Shown here in pieces: positions 25,899-34,260 of a stretch of DNA of 64,000 bases (position 1 is the stretch's first letter; each line of letters starts with the position of its first letter). The notes below the pieces were generated by a model that saw only the letters and a list, made by a program, of their open reading frames with translations, was not told the origin of the DNA and made no database searches. The position numbers and the translations under genes are program-made. Origin of the DNA: Luteibaculum sp964627445 (GTDB lineage: Bacteria; Bacteroidota; Bacteroidia; Flavobacteriales_D; Luteibaculaceae); NCBI GenBank assembly GCA_964627445.1, contig CAZVJF010000002.1:186001-250000 (forward strand). Reading direction: 5' to 3'.

Positions 25899-28800
25899 AT
25901 GAAACGTGCATTGCTTCTTTTTTCCCTGTTATTCGGTTTTCTAGTTCCCTCTTTAAAAGCCCAAGATTTTATTACGGTTTGGGATATGTCCTTAGACTCG
26001 GTAAATGCCCCCAGTGGCTGCCTTGAGTTTTATGCGTTTACTGCTGGCACCGTAAACTATACCTGGGAGCTGCAGAATAACCCTTCTGTAAATGGGAGCG
26101 GTACTTTTACAGCCAACAATTCGCAAGTGTCAATATGCACGGGACAAGACACTGGGAGAATAGTCTTAAGCATTGCCCCTGCTAATTTCCACCGATTCTA
26201 TTCCCTTCCTTCGAATGAAGCTGGGAAAAGGTTGATCGATGTTAGCCAGTGGGGGGCTACTTTTTGGACCAGCTGTCTCAATATGTTTTACGGCTGCGAA
26301 AACCTCCAGGGCTTTTCTGCCGCTGACGCACCCGATTTGCGCTTTGTAAGCACCATGGCAGGGATGTTTCACGATGCTAAATCCTTTAATTCCAGAATCG
26401 ACCACTGGGACGTTTCGGGGATTACGACAATGAACGTGATGTTTGAAAATGCCGAAGCATTTAATTCTCCACTACAATTTTGGGATGTCAGCTCGTTGCA
26501 GAGTGCTATATCCATGTTCCAAAATGCTAAATCCTTTGACCAGCCTATATCCAATTGGAATGTGTCCAATACCACCATGATGATGGCCATGTTTATGGGA
26601 GCTTCTTCATTCAATAAGCCAATAGGTTCATGGGATGTTTCATCGGTGACAGACATGACCAATATGTTTAATGGAGCAGCATCTTTTGACCAACCACTGG
26701 CGGACTGGGATGTGTCCAATGTTTCATTTATGGCTGGAATGTTTGCTAATAGCGCATTTAATCAATCCATAGAAAATTGGGATGTCTCACAAGTCCAATT
26801 TATGACGGGTATGTTTTCTGGAAGCGAATTTAACCAACCACTAGAAGGATGGGACATAACGTCTGTATTTGAGCTGCGCGAAATGTTCCTTAACAATACC
26901 TCCTTCAACCAACCATTAGACGGATGGGATGTGTCTAATGTTAGAAACATGAGGAGCGTTTTTAAAAATGCTGTGTCTTTCAATCAGCCTCTCGGTTCTT
27001 GGGAACTATCCGGGCCCCCAGATATGCGCAATATGTTGGATTCTTCTGGAATGGATTGTGAAAACTATCGCGCCACGTTATCGGGCTGGGCTGCCAACCC
27101 CAACACGTTTAATGGACTAACACTTGGAGCCCAAAACATTCCTTATGGTGACAACGCTCAAGGCGCGCGCGATAGCCTTATTACCAACAATTTTTGGAGT
27201 ATCAATGGAGACTATGCCACCACAGATTGCGGTGTTGCCGGTCCCCCAGCTGATACTTCTTCTTTTGTTACCGTGTGGGATCTTTCCGTGGACTATAATG
27301 GCGGCCCAGATGGGTGCCTTGAATTTTTTGCACAGACTTCTGGTGACGTTGAATATCAGTGGGAAGTACGAAACAACCCTGCTATTAACGGTTCCGGCAG
27401 CTTTAATGAAAATGGTTTTCTAGTAACCATCTGCACTGGTCAGCCAGATGCTGAGATTGTACTGTCTTTAAAGCCAGATAATTTAAGACGCTTTTTCTTT
27501 CAATTTGGCTACCAATCTGGCGATCGCTTAACTGAAGTTGCCCAATGGGGAACCACGCAATGGCGGTCCTGCGTTGATATGTTTCACGGATGCGAAAACT
27601 TAACCACTTTTTCCGCTCAGGATACTCCCGACCTCAGTAGGGTGACCAATGCGAGCTCTATGTTCGAAGATGCTAGCGCATTTAATCAACCCATTGGCAA
27701 TTGGGATGTGTCTTCAATTACAGACATGTCAAGCATGTTCCTTCGGGCAAATAGTTTCAACCAAGATATTGGTGGCTGGGATGTTTCCGGAGTAACTAAC
27801 ATGAATGCTATGTTTAATGTAGCATCCGCCTTTAATCAAGATATTGGTAATTGGAACCTATCCAATGCGACAGACCTAAGCTTTATGTTCGGAGGAGCTG
27901 TATCATTCAATCAGGACATTGGCAATTGGGATGTTTCTAATGTAACCCAAATGCAAGGAATGTTCAATGCTGCCCGAGTTTTCAATCAAGATCTTGGAAA
28001 CTGGGATGTCTCTTCGGTAACCAATATGCGGGTAATGTTTTATGGGGCATGGGCCTTTAACCAAAACATAGAAGGTTGGGACGTCTCCGCAGTGACAAGG
28101 ATGGATAAGATGTTCCAAAGCACGCGTGCATTTAATCAACCTTTAAATTATTGGGATGTCTCTTCGGTGACTGAAATGTACGATATGTTTAAAAATGCAG
28201 AAGCATTCAATCAGGATATATCTAGTTGGGACATATCATCGGTTATCTCTCTTTCCAGAATGTTTGAAAAAGCAAAGGCTTTTAACCAGGATATTAGTTC
28301 ATGGAATTTTAAAGATGCCCCTTTGCTAATTAACTCCATGCAATATATGGTGGATTCGTCCGGCATGGACTGTAACAACTATAGCAGACTTCTAATAGAG
28401 CTAGCAAAAGTTGAAACGCTACCTACCCAAGACTTTTTTGCTGCTAGCGGATTGAAATATGGCATAAATGGTGGTGCAGCCAGAGATCAGCTTACTGCCA
28501 ACGGTTGGGGAATAACGGGTGACCAGCCGTCTGGCAACATCTGTGTAATAATTCCCTGCGATCAAAGTCACATCTTACTCTCTGGCCCAATGGAAACCTG
28601 CTCCAGTGAAAACGTATGCCTCCAAGCCACCGATACTGCCACGACTAGCAACACCACCTACCTATGGCGCCTACCCAACGGAAGCACCACTGCTACCGAT
28701 ACCAGCAAGCAGCTTTGTTTTACGGCCAATGAAAACCAACACAACGGTACCTTTTGGGTGGTTAGCGTAGACTCCGTTTCGGGATGTCGCGATTCGGCCA

Positions 28801-31800
28801 GCCACGACCTCACCGTACATCCGCAATTCTACCAGGTAATCACGGCCCATAATTTAGACTGCGGCAGCAGTTATACCTCTCCAGGTGGAAACGTACTTAC
28901 GAGTAGCGGTACTTACTACGACACCTTAAGCACGGCAAACGGGTGCGATAGCATCTTTGAGATTCAGGTGAGCTTCTCCGATGCCGTTAGCAAACCCATA
29001 AGCTTATTTGGATGCAGCAGCGTTACCCTACCTGGCGGAACGCAAGTCTTCGACTCAGGTACCTACACCGACTCGGTGAGCTACGCGGGCACCTGCGATA
29101 CCAACTACACGGTAAGCGTTACCATAGAGCAATACCTGGTTCCCATCTATCCACCCTTACAAGATTGCGGTACAAGCTATGAGGCCCCAAGTGGTAAAAG
29201 CTTTACCTCCAGCGGCATCTATTACGACACCTTAAACACCGTAAACGGGTGCGACAGTGTGTTGGAGATCCACCTCAATTTTGGGCAGTTTGTAATCCGC
29301 AACATTACTGCAACAGGCTGCCAAAGCGTGCAATTGCCCAGTGGTAAAACAGTAACCGAATCGGGTTTATTCTTTGATACCCTAAGCGTAGCCAACGCTT
29401 GCGATACTCTATTTCGCGTAAATACCACGATATATCAACCCCAGTTTAGCGATAGCACCTACAACTTGGGTTGCGGTACCGTGTTTACCTCACCCACAGG
29501 CCAGCAATTCACTGAAACCGGCTTGTACTACGATACCTTAAGCACCGCTAACGGCTGCGACAGTATTGTTGCCATGAACCTCAACTTTAGTCCTTTTGCC
29601 GATCGTACCATAAACCTATCGGGTTGCGAGCAAGTAAGCCTACCCAGTGGCCGCACGGTAACCGAGTCTGGTTTGTATGTGGATACGGCTTCTTTTGCCA
29701 ACGTATGCGACACCATTTACCAGGCCAATGTTACCGTGTACCAACCTCAATTTAGCACCTCCTTCCACGATCTAAGCTGTGGAGCGGTTTTTGAATCTCC
29801 CACCGGTAAGCTATTTACTGAAACCGGCATTTACAAAGACACACTGGCAACACAAAACGGTTGCGATAGCGTGCTTACCTTATACGTCACCTTTGCCTCC
29901 TTTGTAACCAAAGATCTTGTGCTGGCGGGATGTGAGGAGGTAGTACTCCCTAGCGGCACCGTGGTTTTTGAATCGGGGAACTATACGGACCTTGTGCAAT
30001 ATGCCAACACTTGCGATACCAGCTTTAACGTTAGCGTAAGCGTATACAATACCGAGGTAAATACATTAACCTACGATTTGGCTTGTGGCGACCAGTTTGA
30101 AACCCAAAACGGCCAAATCATTACCTCCAACGGAACCTACTACGACACCCTCACCAGCGCCTTAGGGTGCGACAGCATACTGCAGTACCAAATAAATTTT
30201 GCGACTGCTGTAACAAAGTCCATTTCATTGGAAGGTTGCGGACAAGTGGTATTACCTAGCGGTACGCTAGTAAGCGAATCGGGCATGTATTCCGATTTGG
30301 TCAGCTTTCCATTTGCCTGCGATACGCTGTACCAAGTTGCTGCTGTGGTAAACAGCCAGTCTACCGAAAAACTAGAAATTGAGGCTTGTGCGCCCATTAC
30401 CAGTCCTTCGGGTTACGAAATAGCCAACACCGGTTTGTATTACGATACCTTGCCCAACCCTACAGGGTGCGATAAGCTTTTTGAGATCGCTTTTAGCCGG
30501 GTTGACCCAGATTTTGCGATCCAAGATACCCTGCACGTTACAGCCTGTAACCCATACCAATTGCCGAGTGGACAGGTAGTAGAGGATGGCGGCACTTTTG
30601 TAGACACCAGCTACAACGCATACCAGTGTCCGAGCGTACAATTGATTCACGTAACCTTTGAAGCGCCTTCCATCCAAGTCATAAACGCCAATGCTTGCGG
30701 TGCCTACACGGCCCCCAACGGTGATGTGTATGCGGAGTCGGGTGTCTACTTCAACCGTTTTACCAATGCTGCAGGATGCGATAGTATTGTGAAAATAATT
30801 TTGGATCTGGTTCCTCTGGTAAGAGACACCGTAGATATAACCGCATGCGGCCAGTACATTGCTTCCAGCGAAAATATCTACCATCAATCGGGCTTCTATG
30901 TCGATACCGTTCGGTATGACTTTGGCTGCGATACCATCAAGTACATAAATCTTACCATTGTAGAGTCGGTATTTGGATACCAAGAGGTAAGCGATTGCGA
31001 TTTTGTATGGTCGCAAAGCGATAACATAGCGCACTACGCTTCAGGCACATACTACGATACCTTAACCACTGCGCTGGGTTGCGATAGTATTTTAAGGCTA
31101 GATTTTGTGGCTCCTACTACCGCAAGCCGCGATAGCCAATGGGTACAAAGCTGCGAGCCCCTTGTGTTAAGCAATGGAGCGGAAATAACGACACCCGGTT
31201 TGTATGTGGATACGGTAATTACCGAAGGCTACTGCGGCCAAATCGTGCCGATAGTTTTTACCACGAACCCTGTATTCGACACTACCTACACCACCTTGTG
31301 CGAGCCTGCGTTTATCGATGACAGCACCTTGGTAACAACATCCACCCTATTGGTGGATACGCTGGCTGGAGCGGGACTATGCGATACCGTGCGAACGCAT
31401 GTTATTACCGTATTGGACAGCTCCAACATCCAAGTTACTGCGAGCGGACTGTTGCTTTCTGTACTTGGGCCCGTGGATGCCATCCAATGGCTGGATTGCG
31501 ACAAAGACTTTGCTCCTGTTATTGGCGCTACCGATGTAACCTTTGTAGGCGCATTGTTAGGCTCGTATGCTGCTGAGGTAACCCGCAACGGTTGTACCGA
31601 CACCACCGCTTGTATTAAAATCCTAAGTACCACCAGCGTAAACGAAAGCACGGAAGTTTCACCATTGAATGTATATCCAAACCCCAACCAAGAGGGTATA
31701 ATCACTGTTGCGGGGCTTCCTGAGAATACACAAGAAATTTCTGTGATTGCCCAAGACGGTAAAGTGATGCACCAAATTCCTGTACATCATGCTGGGCAAG

Positions 31801-31892
31801 TGAAAGTTGCTTTGCCCAACACCGCTGGGGTATATTTTATTGAGGTAAGACACCACAAAGGCATGCTAAGAAAGAAAGTGGTGCGCTTGTAG
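25899..31892 (+). CDS. Giant T9SS-secreted BspA/DUF285-repeat protein, type A sorting domain
   Basis: A 1997-residue exported protein. The signal peptide (1-22, SLKAQ) is followed by two copies of a ~430-residue module (about 24-450 and 455-880). Each starts with a small beta domain (FITVWDMSLD / FVTVWDLSVD) and then about ten 24-residue DUF285 repeats of the type FNQPIGNWDVSSVTDMSSMF. Next come a Cys-containing Ig-like domain (about 886-980) and 17 Cys-paired ~43-residue repeats (about 983-1840). The last ~75 residues (VYPNPNQEGIITV to KKVVRL) are a type A sorting domain. BspA repeats mediate adhesion in other bacteria, so a surface adhesin is likely. Confidence 0.9.
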   Translation: MKRALLLFSLLFGFLVPSLKAQDFITVWDMSLDSVNAPSGCLEFYAFTAGTVNYTWELQNNPSVNGSGTFTANNSQVSICTGQDTGRIVLSIAPANFHRFYSLPSNEAGKRLIDVSQWGATFWTSCLNMFYGCENLQGFSAADAPDLRFVSTMAGMFHDAKSFNSRIDHWDVSGITTMNVMFENAEAFNSPLQFWDVSSLQSAISMFQNAKSFDQPISNWNVSNTTMMMAMFMGASSFNKPIGSWDVSSVTDMTNMFNGAASFDQPLADWDVSNVSFMAGMFANSAFNQSIENWDVSQVQFMTGMFSGSEFNQPLEGWDITSVFELREMFLNNTSFNQPLDGWDVSNVRNMRSVFKNAVSFNQPLGSWELSGPPDMRNMLDSSGMDCENYRATLSGWAANPNTFNGLTLGAQNIPYGDNAQGARDSLITNNFWSINGDYATTDCGVAGPPADTSSFVTVWDLSVDYNGGPDGCLEFFAQTSGDVEYQWEVRNNPAINGSGSFNENGFLVTICTGQPDAEIVLSLKPDNLRRFFFQFGYQSGDRLTEVAQWGTTQWRSCVDMFHGCENLTTFSAQDTPDLSRVTNASSMFEDASAFNQPIGNWDVSSITDMSSMFLRANSFNQDIGGWDVSGVTNMNAMFNVASAFNQDIGNWNLSNATDLSFMFGGAVSFNQDIGNWDVSNVTQMQGMFNAARVFNQDLGNWDVSSVTNMRVMFYGAWAFNQNIEGWDVSAVTRMDKMFQSTRAFNQPLNYWDVSSVTEMYDMFKNAEAFNQDISSWDISSVISLSRMFEKAKAFNQDISSWNFKDAPLLINSMQYMVDSSGMDCNNYSRLLIELAKVETLPTQDFFAASGLKYGINGGAARDQLTANGWGITGDQPSGNICVIIPCDQSHILLSGPMETCSSENVCLQATDTATTSNTTYLWRLPNGSTTATDTSKQLCFTANENQHNGTFWVVSVDSVSGCRDSASHDLTVHPQFYQVITAHNLDCGSSYTSPGGNVLTSSGTYYDTLSTANGCDSIFEIQVSFSDAVSKPISLFGCSSVTLPGGTQVFDSGTYTDSVSYAGTCDTNYTVSVTIEQYLVPIYPPLQDCGTSYEAPSGKSFTSSGIYYDTLNTVNGCDSVLEIHLNFGQFVIRNITATGCQSVQLPSGKTVTESGLFFDTLSVANACDTLFRVNTTIYQPQFSDSTYNLGCGTVFTSPTGQQFTETGLYYDTLSTANGCDSIVAMNLNFSPFADRTINLSGCEQVSLPSGRTVTESGLYVDTASFANVCDTIYQANVTVYQPQFSTSFHDLSCGAVFESPTGKLFTETGIYKDTLATQNGCDSVLTLYVTFASFVTKDLVLAGCEEVVLPSGTVVFESGNYTDLVQYANTCDTSFNVSVSVYNTEVNTLTYDLACGDQFETQNGQIITSNGTYYDTLTSALGCDSILQYQINFATAVTKSISLEGCGQVVLPSGTLVSESGMYSDLVSFPFACDTLYQVAAVVNSQSTEKLEIEACAPITSPSGYEIANTGLYYDTLPNPTGCDKLFEIAFSRVDPDFAIQDTLHVTACNPYQLPSGQVVEDGGTFVDTSYNAYQCPSVQLIHVTFEAPSIQVINANACGAYTAPNGDVYAESGVYFNRFTNAAGCDSIVKIILDLVPLVRDTVDITACGQYIASSENIYHQSGFYVDTVRYDFGCDTIKYINLTIVESVFGYQEVSDCDFVWSQSDNIAHYASGTYYDTLTTALGCDSILRLDFVAPTTASRDSQWVQSCEPLVLSNGAEITTPGLYVDTVITEGYCGQIVPIVFTTNPVFDTTYTTLCEPAFIDDSTLVTTSTLLVDTLAGAGLCDTVRTHVITVLDSSNIQVTASGLLLSVLGPVDAIQWLDCDKDFAPVIGATDVTFVGALLGSYAAEVTRNGCTDTTACIKILSTTSVNESTEVSPLNVYPNPNQEGIITVAGLPENTQEISVIAQDGKVMHQIPVHHAGQVKVALPNTAGVYFIEVRHHKGMLRKKVVRL
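26285..28320 (+). repeat. Two blocks of DUF285 (BspA-type) repeats
   Basis: About 20 units of some 72-75 bases encode F(N/D)QPxxxWDVSxVxxMxxMFxxAxx. Block 1 is about 26285-27020 and block 2 about 27600-28320. Each block is preceded by the same small beta domain, so the whole module was duplicated. Confidence 0.85.
28848..31420 (+). repeat. Seventeen Cys-paired ~130-base coding repeats of two alternating types
   Basis: Type A units read (D/N)LxCGxxFxSPTGxxFTETGxYYDTL then NGCDS; type B units read GCxxVxLPSGxxVxESGxYxD then ACDT. They alternate strictly through the first ten units and degrade towards the C-terminus. Each unit has two Cys about 30 residues apart. Confidence 0.85.
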
Positions 31893-31916
31893 CGTTACCT
31901 TGTACAAGGTGCTTAC

Positions 31917-31948
31917 AGAAAACCCCGGCCCAACGGTCGGGGTTTTTT
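31917..31948 (+). terminator. Rho-independent terminator of the 1997-residue protein gene
   Basis: AAAACCCCG and CGGGGTTTT pair across a GCCCAACGGT loop, followed by a T-run, 25 bases after the stop. Confidence 0.85.
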
Positions 31949-31998
31949 GATGCCTATTTGGCGGAGCCCACCTATCGCGTTATCCTTGAGACCCGAGA

Positions 31999-32229
31999 CT
32001 AATTACATTTCCCGGGAGTGTATTCGCTAATGCCTCCCAAACACTCCGCTTCCATGCTACAACTATAGGTTACCTTGTCGCACCCACAAACTTCTGTGTT
32101 GGGCTTGCACTGGTAATAAAGAGTGGAACAATCCATGGTGCTGCTTTCCCATTTCTCTTTGCAGCTGTATGCCAAAGCACATACGATTAAGGCAACAATA
32201 CTTCCTAGAATTTTTTGTGGGAATTTCAT
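31999..32229 (-). CDS. Small Kazal-like lipoprotein
   Basis: A 76-residue lipoprotein (lipobox LAYSC, C23). The mature part has eight further Cys, and the segment VCGCDKVTYSCSMEAEC...Y.PGKC matches the Kazal-type protease-inhibitor signature (VCG-D-xxTYxNxCxAxC...Y-GxC) with one unusual Cys after VCG. A surface or periplasmic inhibitor of serine proteases is the natural guess; bacterial Kazal-like lipoproteins of this size exist in Bacteroidota, but their targets are unknown. I chose the ATG at 32229 because the signal peptide starts there; 15 codons upstream is another in-frame ATG. Confidence 0.72.
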   Translation of the reverse strand: MKFPQKILGSIVALIVCALAYSCKEKWESSTMDCSTLYYQCKPNTEVCGCDKVTYSCSMEAECLGGISEYTPGKCN

Positions 32230-32288
32230 CCTGCTTTGAGGTTTGGGTTTTACCGCATTGAAGAAGTTCTCCAATATACCCCATAAAA

Positions 32289-32315
32289 AAACCCGAAGCG
32301 TCTTGCTTCGGGTTT
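32289..32315. terminator. Hairpin, first copy of the tRNA-Asn terminator
   Basis: AAACCCGAAGC/GCTTCGGGTTT with a GTCTT loop forms a perfect 11-bp stem, with a T-run on the - strand. It is a near copy of the hairpin at 32424-32450, about 135 bases away. Confidence 0.7.
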
Positions 32316-32325
32316 CTCGTTTTAA

Positions 32326-32342
32326 GCTCCTCCTCTTGGGCT
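32326..32342 (-). pseudogene. tRNA-Asn 3'-end fragment
   Basis: These 17 bases are identical to the 3' end of the tRNA-Asn gene (32460-32476) and are followed on the - strand by a similar terminator. The rest of the tRNA is absent. It may be the remnant of a duplicated tRNA or an old integration site. Confidence 0.65.
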
Positions 32343-32423
32343 TACTTCGATGCGCTCGTACCTCGCTTACTCAGCATAAACTTCTCGCCCAAGAAATCTT
32401 CTATCCAATTCATCCCACAAAAA

Positions 32424-32450
32424 AAACCCGAAGCGTCTTGCTCCGGGTTT
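32424..32450 (-). terminator. Terminator of tRNA-Asn
   Basis: AAACCCGAAGC/GCTCCGGGTTT with a GTCTT loop and one mismatch; on the - strand it is followed by eight T, just after the tRNA 3' end. Confidence 0.75.
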
Positions 32451-32460
32451 TCCATTGTTG

Positions 32461-32534
32461 CTCCTCCTCTTGGGCTCGAACCAAGGACCCTCTGATTAAC
32501 AGTCAGATGCTCTAACCAACTGAGCTAAGGAGGA
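32461..32534 (-). tRNA. tRNA-Asn (GTT)
   Basis: A 74-base tRNA on the - strand. The acceptor stem TCCTCCT pairs with AGGAGGA, discriminator G; the D-arm TAGCTCAGTTGGTTAGAGC, anticodon loop CTGTTAATC (anticodon GTT) and T-arm GGTTCGAGCCC are all intact. CCA is not encoded. Confidence 0.95.
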
Positions 32535-32543
32535 ATGTTTTCC

Positions 32544-32592
32544 GCTCTAACCATCCCGATAACTATCGGGAGAGCTAAGGAGGAATGTTTTC
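32544..32592 (-). pseudogene. tRNA-Asn 5'-half fragment with an inserted palindrome
   Basis: GCTCTAACCA (32544-32553) and GAGCTAAGGAGGAATGTTTTC (32572-32592) repeat the D-arm, acceptor stem and upstream bases of the real tRNA, 35-50 bases away. The three D-loop bases between them are replaced by TCCCGATAACTATCGGGA (32554-32571). The anticodon and 3' half are missing, so no functional tRNA is possible. Confidence 0.7.
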
Positions 32593-32671
32593 TAAGCCTT
32601 TGCTATAGGATCTATAGCCCCAGCGAAGAATTTTGTGGGTGCAAAGATAGGGGTTTCCAGTAAATAAACAA

Positions 32672-32679
32672 TACCTTCG
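32672..32679 (+). promoter_or_regulatory. Probable -7 element for the PfkB kinase gene
   Basis: TACCTTCG differs from TAnnTTTG by one base; TTTCC at 32654 lies 18 bases upstream as a possible -33 box. Confidence 0.35.
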
Positions 32680-32703
32680 TCCGAGCAACTAAAAAAATAT
32701 TTC

Positions 32704-33615
32704 ATGAGCGTTATTGCCCTTGGTACTGTAGCCTTTGATGCCCTAGAAACTCCTTTTGGTAAAACCGATAAAATTGTAGGCGGTGCAGCCACCTATATCT
32801 CGCTGTCGGCTTCCTACTTTGTAAAACCCATTAAGCTGGTTTCTGTCATTGGAGACGACTACGATTTTGACATGCTGGAGAACATGAAAAATCGCGGCAT
32901 AGAACAAGAAGGTTTGCAGATAAAAAAGGGCGAGAAATCGTTTTACTGGAAAGGGAAGTATCACTACGACCTCAACACCCGCGATACCTTGGTAACGGAG
33001 CTTAACGTGCTAGAAAACTTCCAACCCGAAGTACCCGATTCCTACCAAGATTGTGAATTTTTGATGCTTGGAAATTTACATCCAGGCGTACAAGCAAGCA
33101 CCATTAAGCAATTGAAAAAGAAGCCCAAGCTTATTGTAATGGACTCCATGAACTTTTGGATGGACATTGCCCTGGACGAGCTAAAGGAAACCATTGCTAT
33201 GGTAGATGTGCTTACCATCAATGATGAAGAAGCGCGTCAGTTGAGTGGAGAGTACTCTTTGCCCGCTGCAGCCAAAAAGATTATGGCAATGGGCGTGGAT
33301 ACCTTAATAATTAAGAAAGGGGAGCACGGTGCCTTGTTGTTTGGGCAAGACGATATGTTTTATGCTCCAGCATTGCCCATGGAAGAGGTGCAAGACCCCA
33401 CAGGAGCAGGCGACACATTTGCGGGTGGATTTATAGGCTTCTTGGCACAAACAGGCGATATAAGCTTCGCGAACATGAAACGTGCGGTAGTTGCAGGATC
33501 TGCAATGGCATCGTTTTGCGTAGAGAAGTTTGGAACCGAAAACCTACTGAATTTAAATCCAGAACTGATTGATGAGCGCATGGCCGCTTTTGCAAAACTG
33601 GTAAGCACCAACTAA
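32704..33615 (+). CDS. PfkB-family sugar kinase
   Basis: A 303-residue cytoplasmic kinase of the ribokinase/PfkB family. The N-terminal substrate region GGAATYISLSAS, the phosphate-binding ITINDEEARQLSGE segment and the catalytic PfkB signature DPTGAGDTFAGG (with the base Asp) are present. It phosphorylates a sugar or nucleoside-type alcohol; the substrate cannot be assigned without structure-guided comparison. Length and domain order are normal. Its stop overlaps by four bases with the convergent gene on the - strand. Confidence 0.9.
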   Translation: MSVIALGTVAFDALETPFGKTDKIVGGAATYISLSASYFVKPIKLVSVIGDDYDFDMLENMKNRGIEQEGLQIKKGEKSFYWKGKYHYDLNTRDTLVTELNVLENFQPEVPDSYQDCEFLMLGNLHPGVQASTIKQLKKKPKLIVMDSMNFWMDIALDELKETIAMVDVLTINDEEARQLSGEYSLPAAAKKIMAMGVDTLIIKKGEHGALLFGQDDMFYAPALPMEEVQDPTGAGDTFAGGFIGFLAQTGDISFANMKRAVVAGSAMASFCVEKFGTENLLNLNPELIDERMAAFAKLVSTN

Positions 33616-33977
33616 ATCTCTTTTACATTAACCCACAGTGTATACGGAGTATCGCTGTAAAAAGAACCGGCCGTTATCAACTTGTTGTTAATGGCCTTTT
33701 TTAATTCTTCGGACAAGGGCTTAAGTTCTGCAGAATGGTCTAGCAAGTGCAGCTGCCGGTCTGCATCTACCGTAAAGACCACCCACATGGTGTGCTTGCT
33801 CTTTGCTTTTAGCGCCAGGGGTTTAACCATACCTTGTACCTCTTTGCGGAGCTCCTCGAAGTTAAACGCACTGGATTCTACTTTAGACTTATCGCCTCCG
33901 CCACCTGCGTATGCCGTGGTGATTCCTCCGGTTAAACATAGGCTAAGAAATAGGGTTACTACTTTTTTCGTAATCAT
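33612..33977 (-). CDS. Small exported protein of unknown function
   Basis: A 121-residue protein with a signal peptide (MITKKVVTLFLSLCLTGGITTAYA) and a Gly-rich mature start (GGGGDKSK). The domain about 40-120 reads VKPLALKAKSKHTMWVVFTVDADRQLHLLD and then KKAINNKL, which resembles the small TonB C-terminal-like beta-alpha-beta proteins of Bacteroidota (VxFTVDxxGxIxVxxV pattern). The function is unknown. The ATG at 33977 was preferred over an in-frame GTG/ATG 14 codons upstream because it begins the signal peptide. Confidence 0.62.
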   Translation of the reverse strand: MITKKVVTLFLSLCLTGGITTAYAGGGGDKSKVESSAFNFEELRKEVQGMVKPLALKAKSKHTMWVVFTVDADRQLHLLDHSAELKPLSEELKKAINNKLITAGSFYSDTPYTLWVNVKEI

Positions 33978-34209
33978 GACATTTGTTTTTATTGGTTTCA
34001 CTTGTACTAAGGAACGCAACTAAAAATGCCATATTCGAGAGAATAGTATAAATGGTTCGGCTGGATGTGAGAGCGGTCTTATTTCGTGTTATAAACATTT
34101 TAGACCAATGTAACTCATTGATTTAGTGTTATTTAGCCTCATTAACATGACTACCCGGTCAGTGCCTTTCTCCTACCGTTCATCCGCCCATATCCTATAC
34201 TAAACACAA

Positions 34210-34239
34210 AAAAGGGGCGCCCGTTGGGCGCCCCTTTAA
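34210..34239. terminator. Terminator after the YceI gene (and possibly both ways)
   Basis: AAAGGGGCGCCC/GGGCGCCCCTTT forms a 12-bp stem with a GTT loop, 21 bases beyond the YceI stop on the - strand. Confidence 0.85.
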
Positions 34240-34260
34240 CATTGCGTCTGTTTTTTACGG

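Noticed and set aside
26285..31420. CRISPR array suspected from short regular repeats
   Set aside because: The repeats are in-frame, vary at the DNA level and encode DUF285 and Cys-paired protein repeats; there are no spacers or cas genes.
34020..34200. Very short - strand frame (19 codons) near 34100
   Set aside because: Too short, with no conserved residues or start context.
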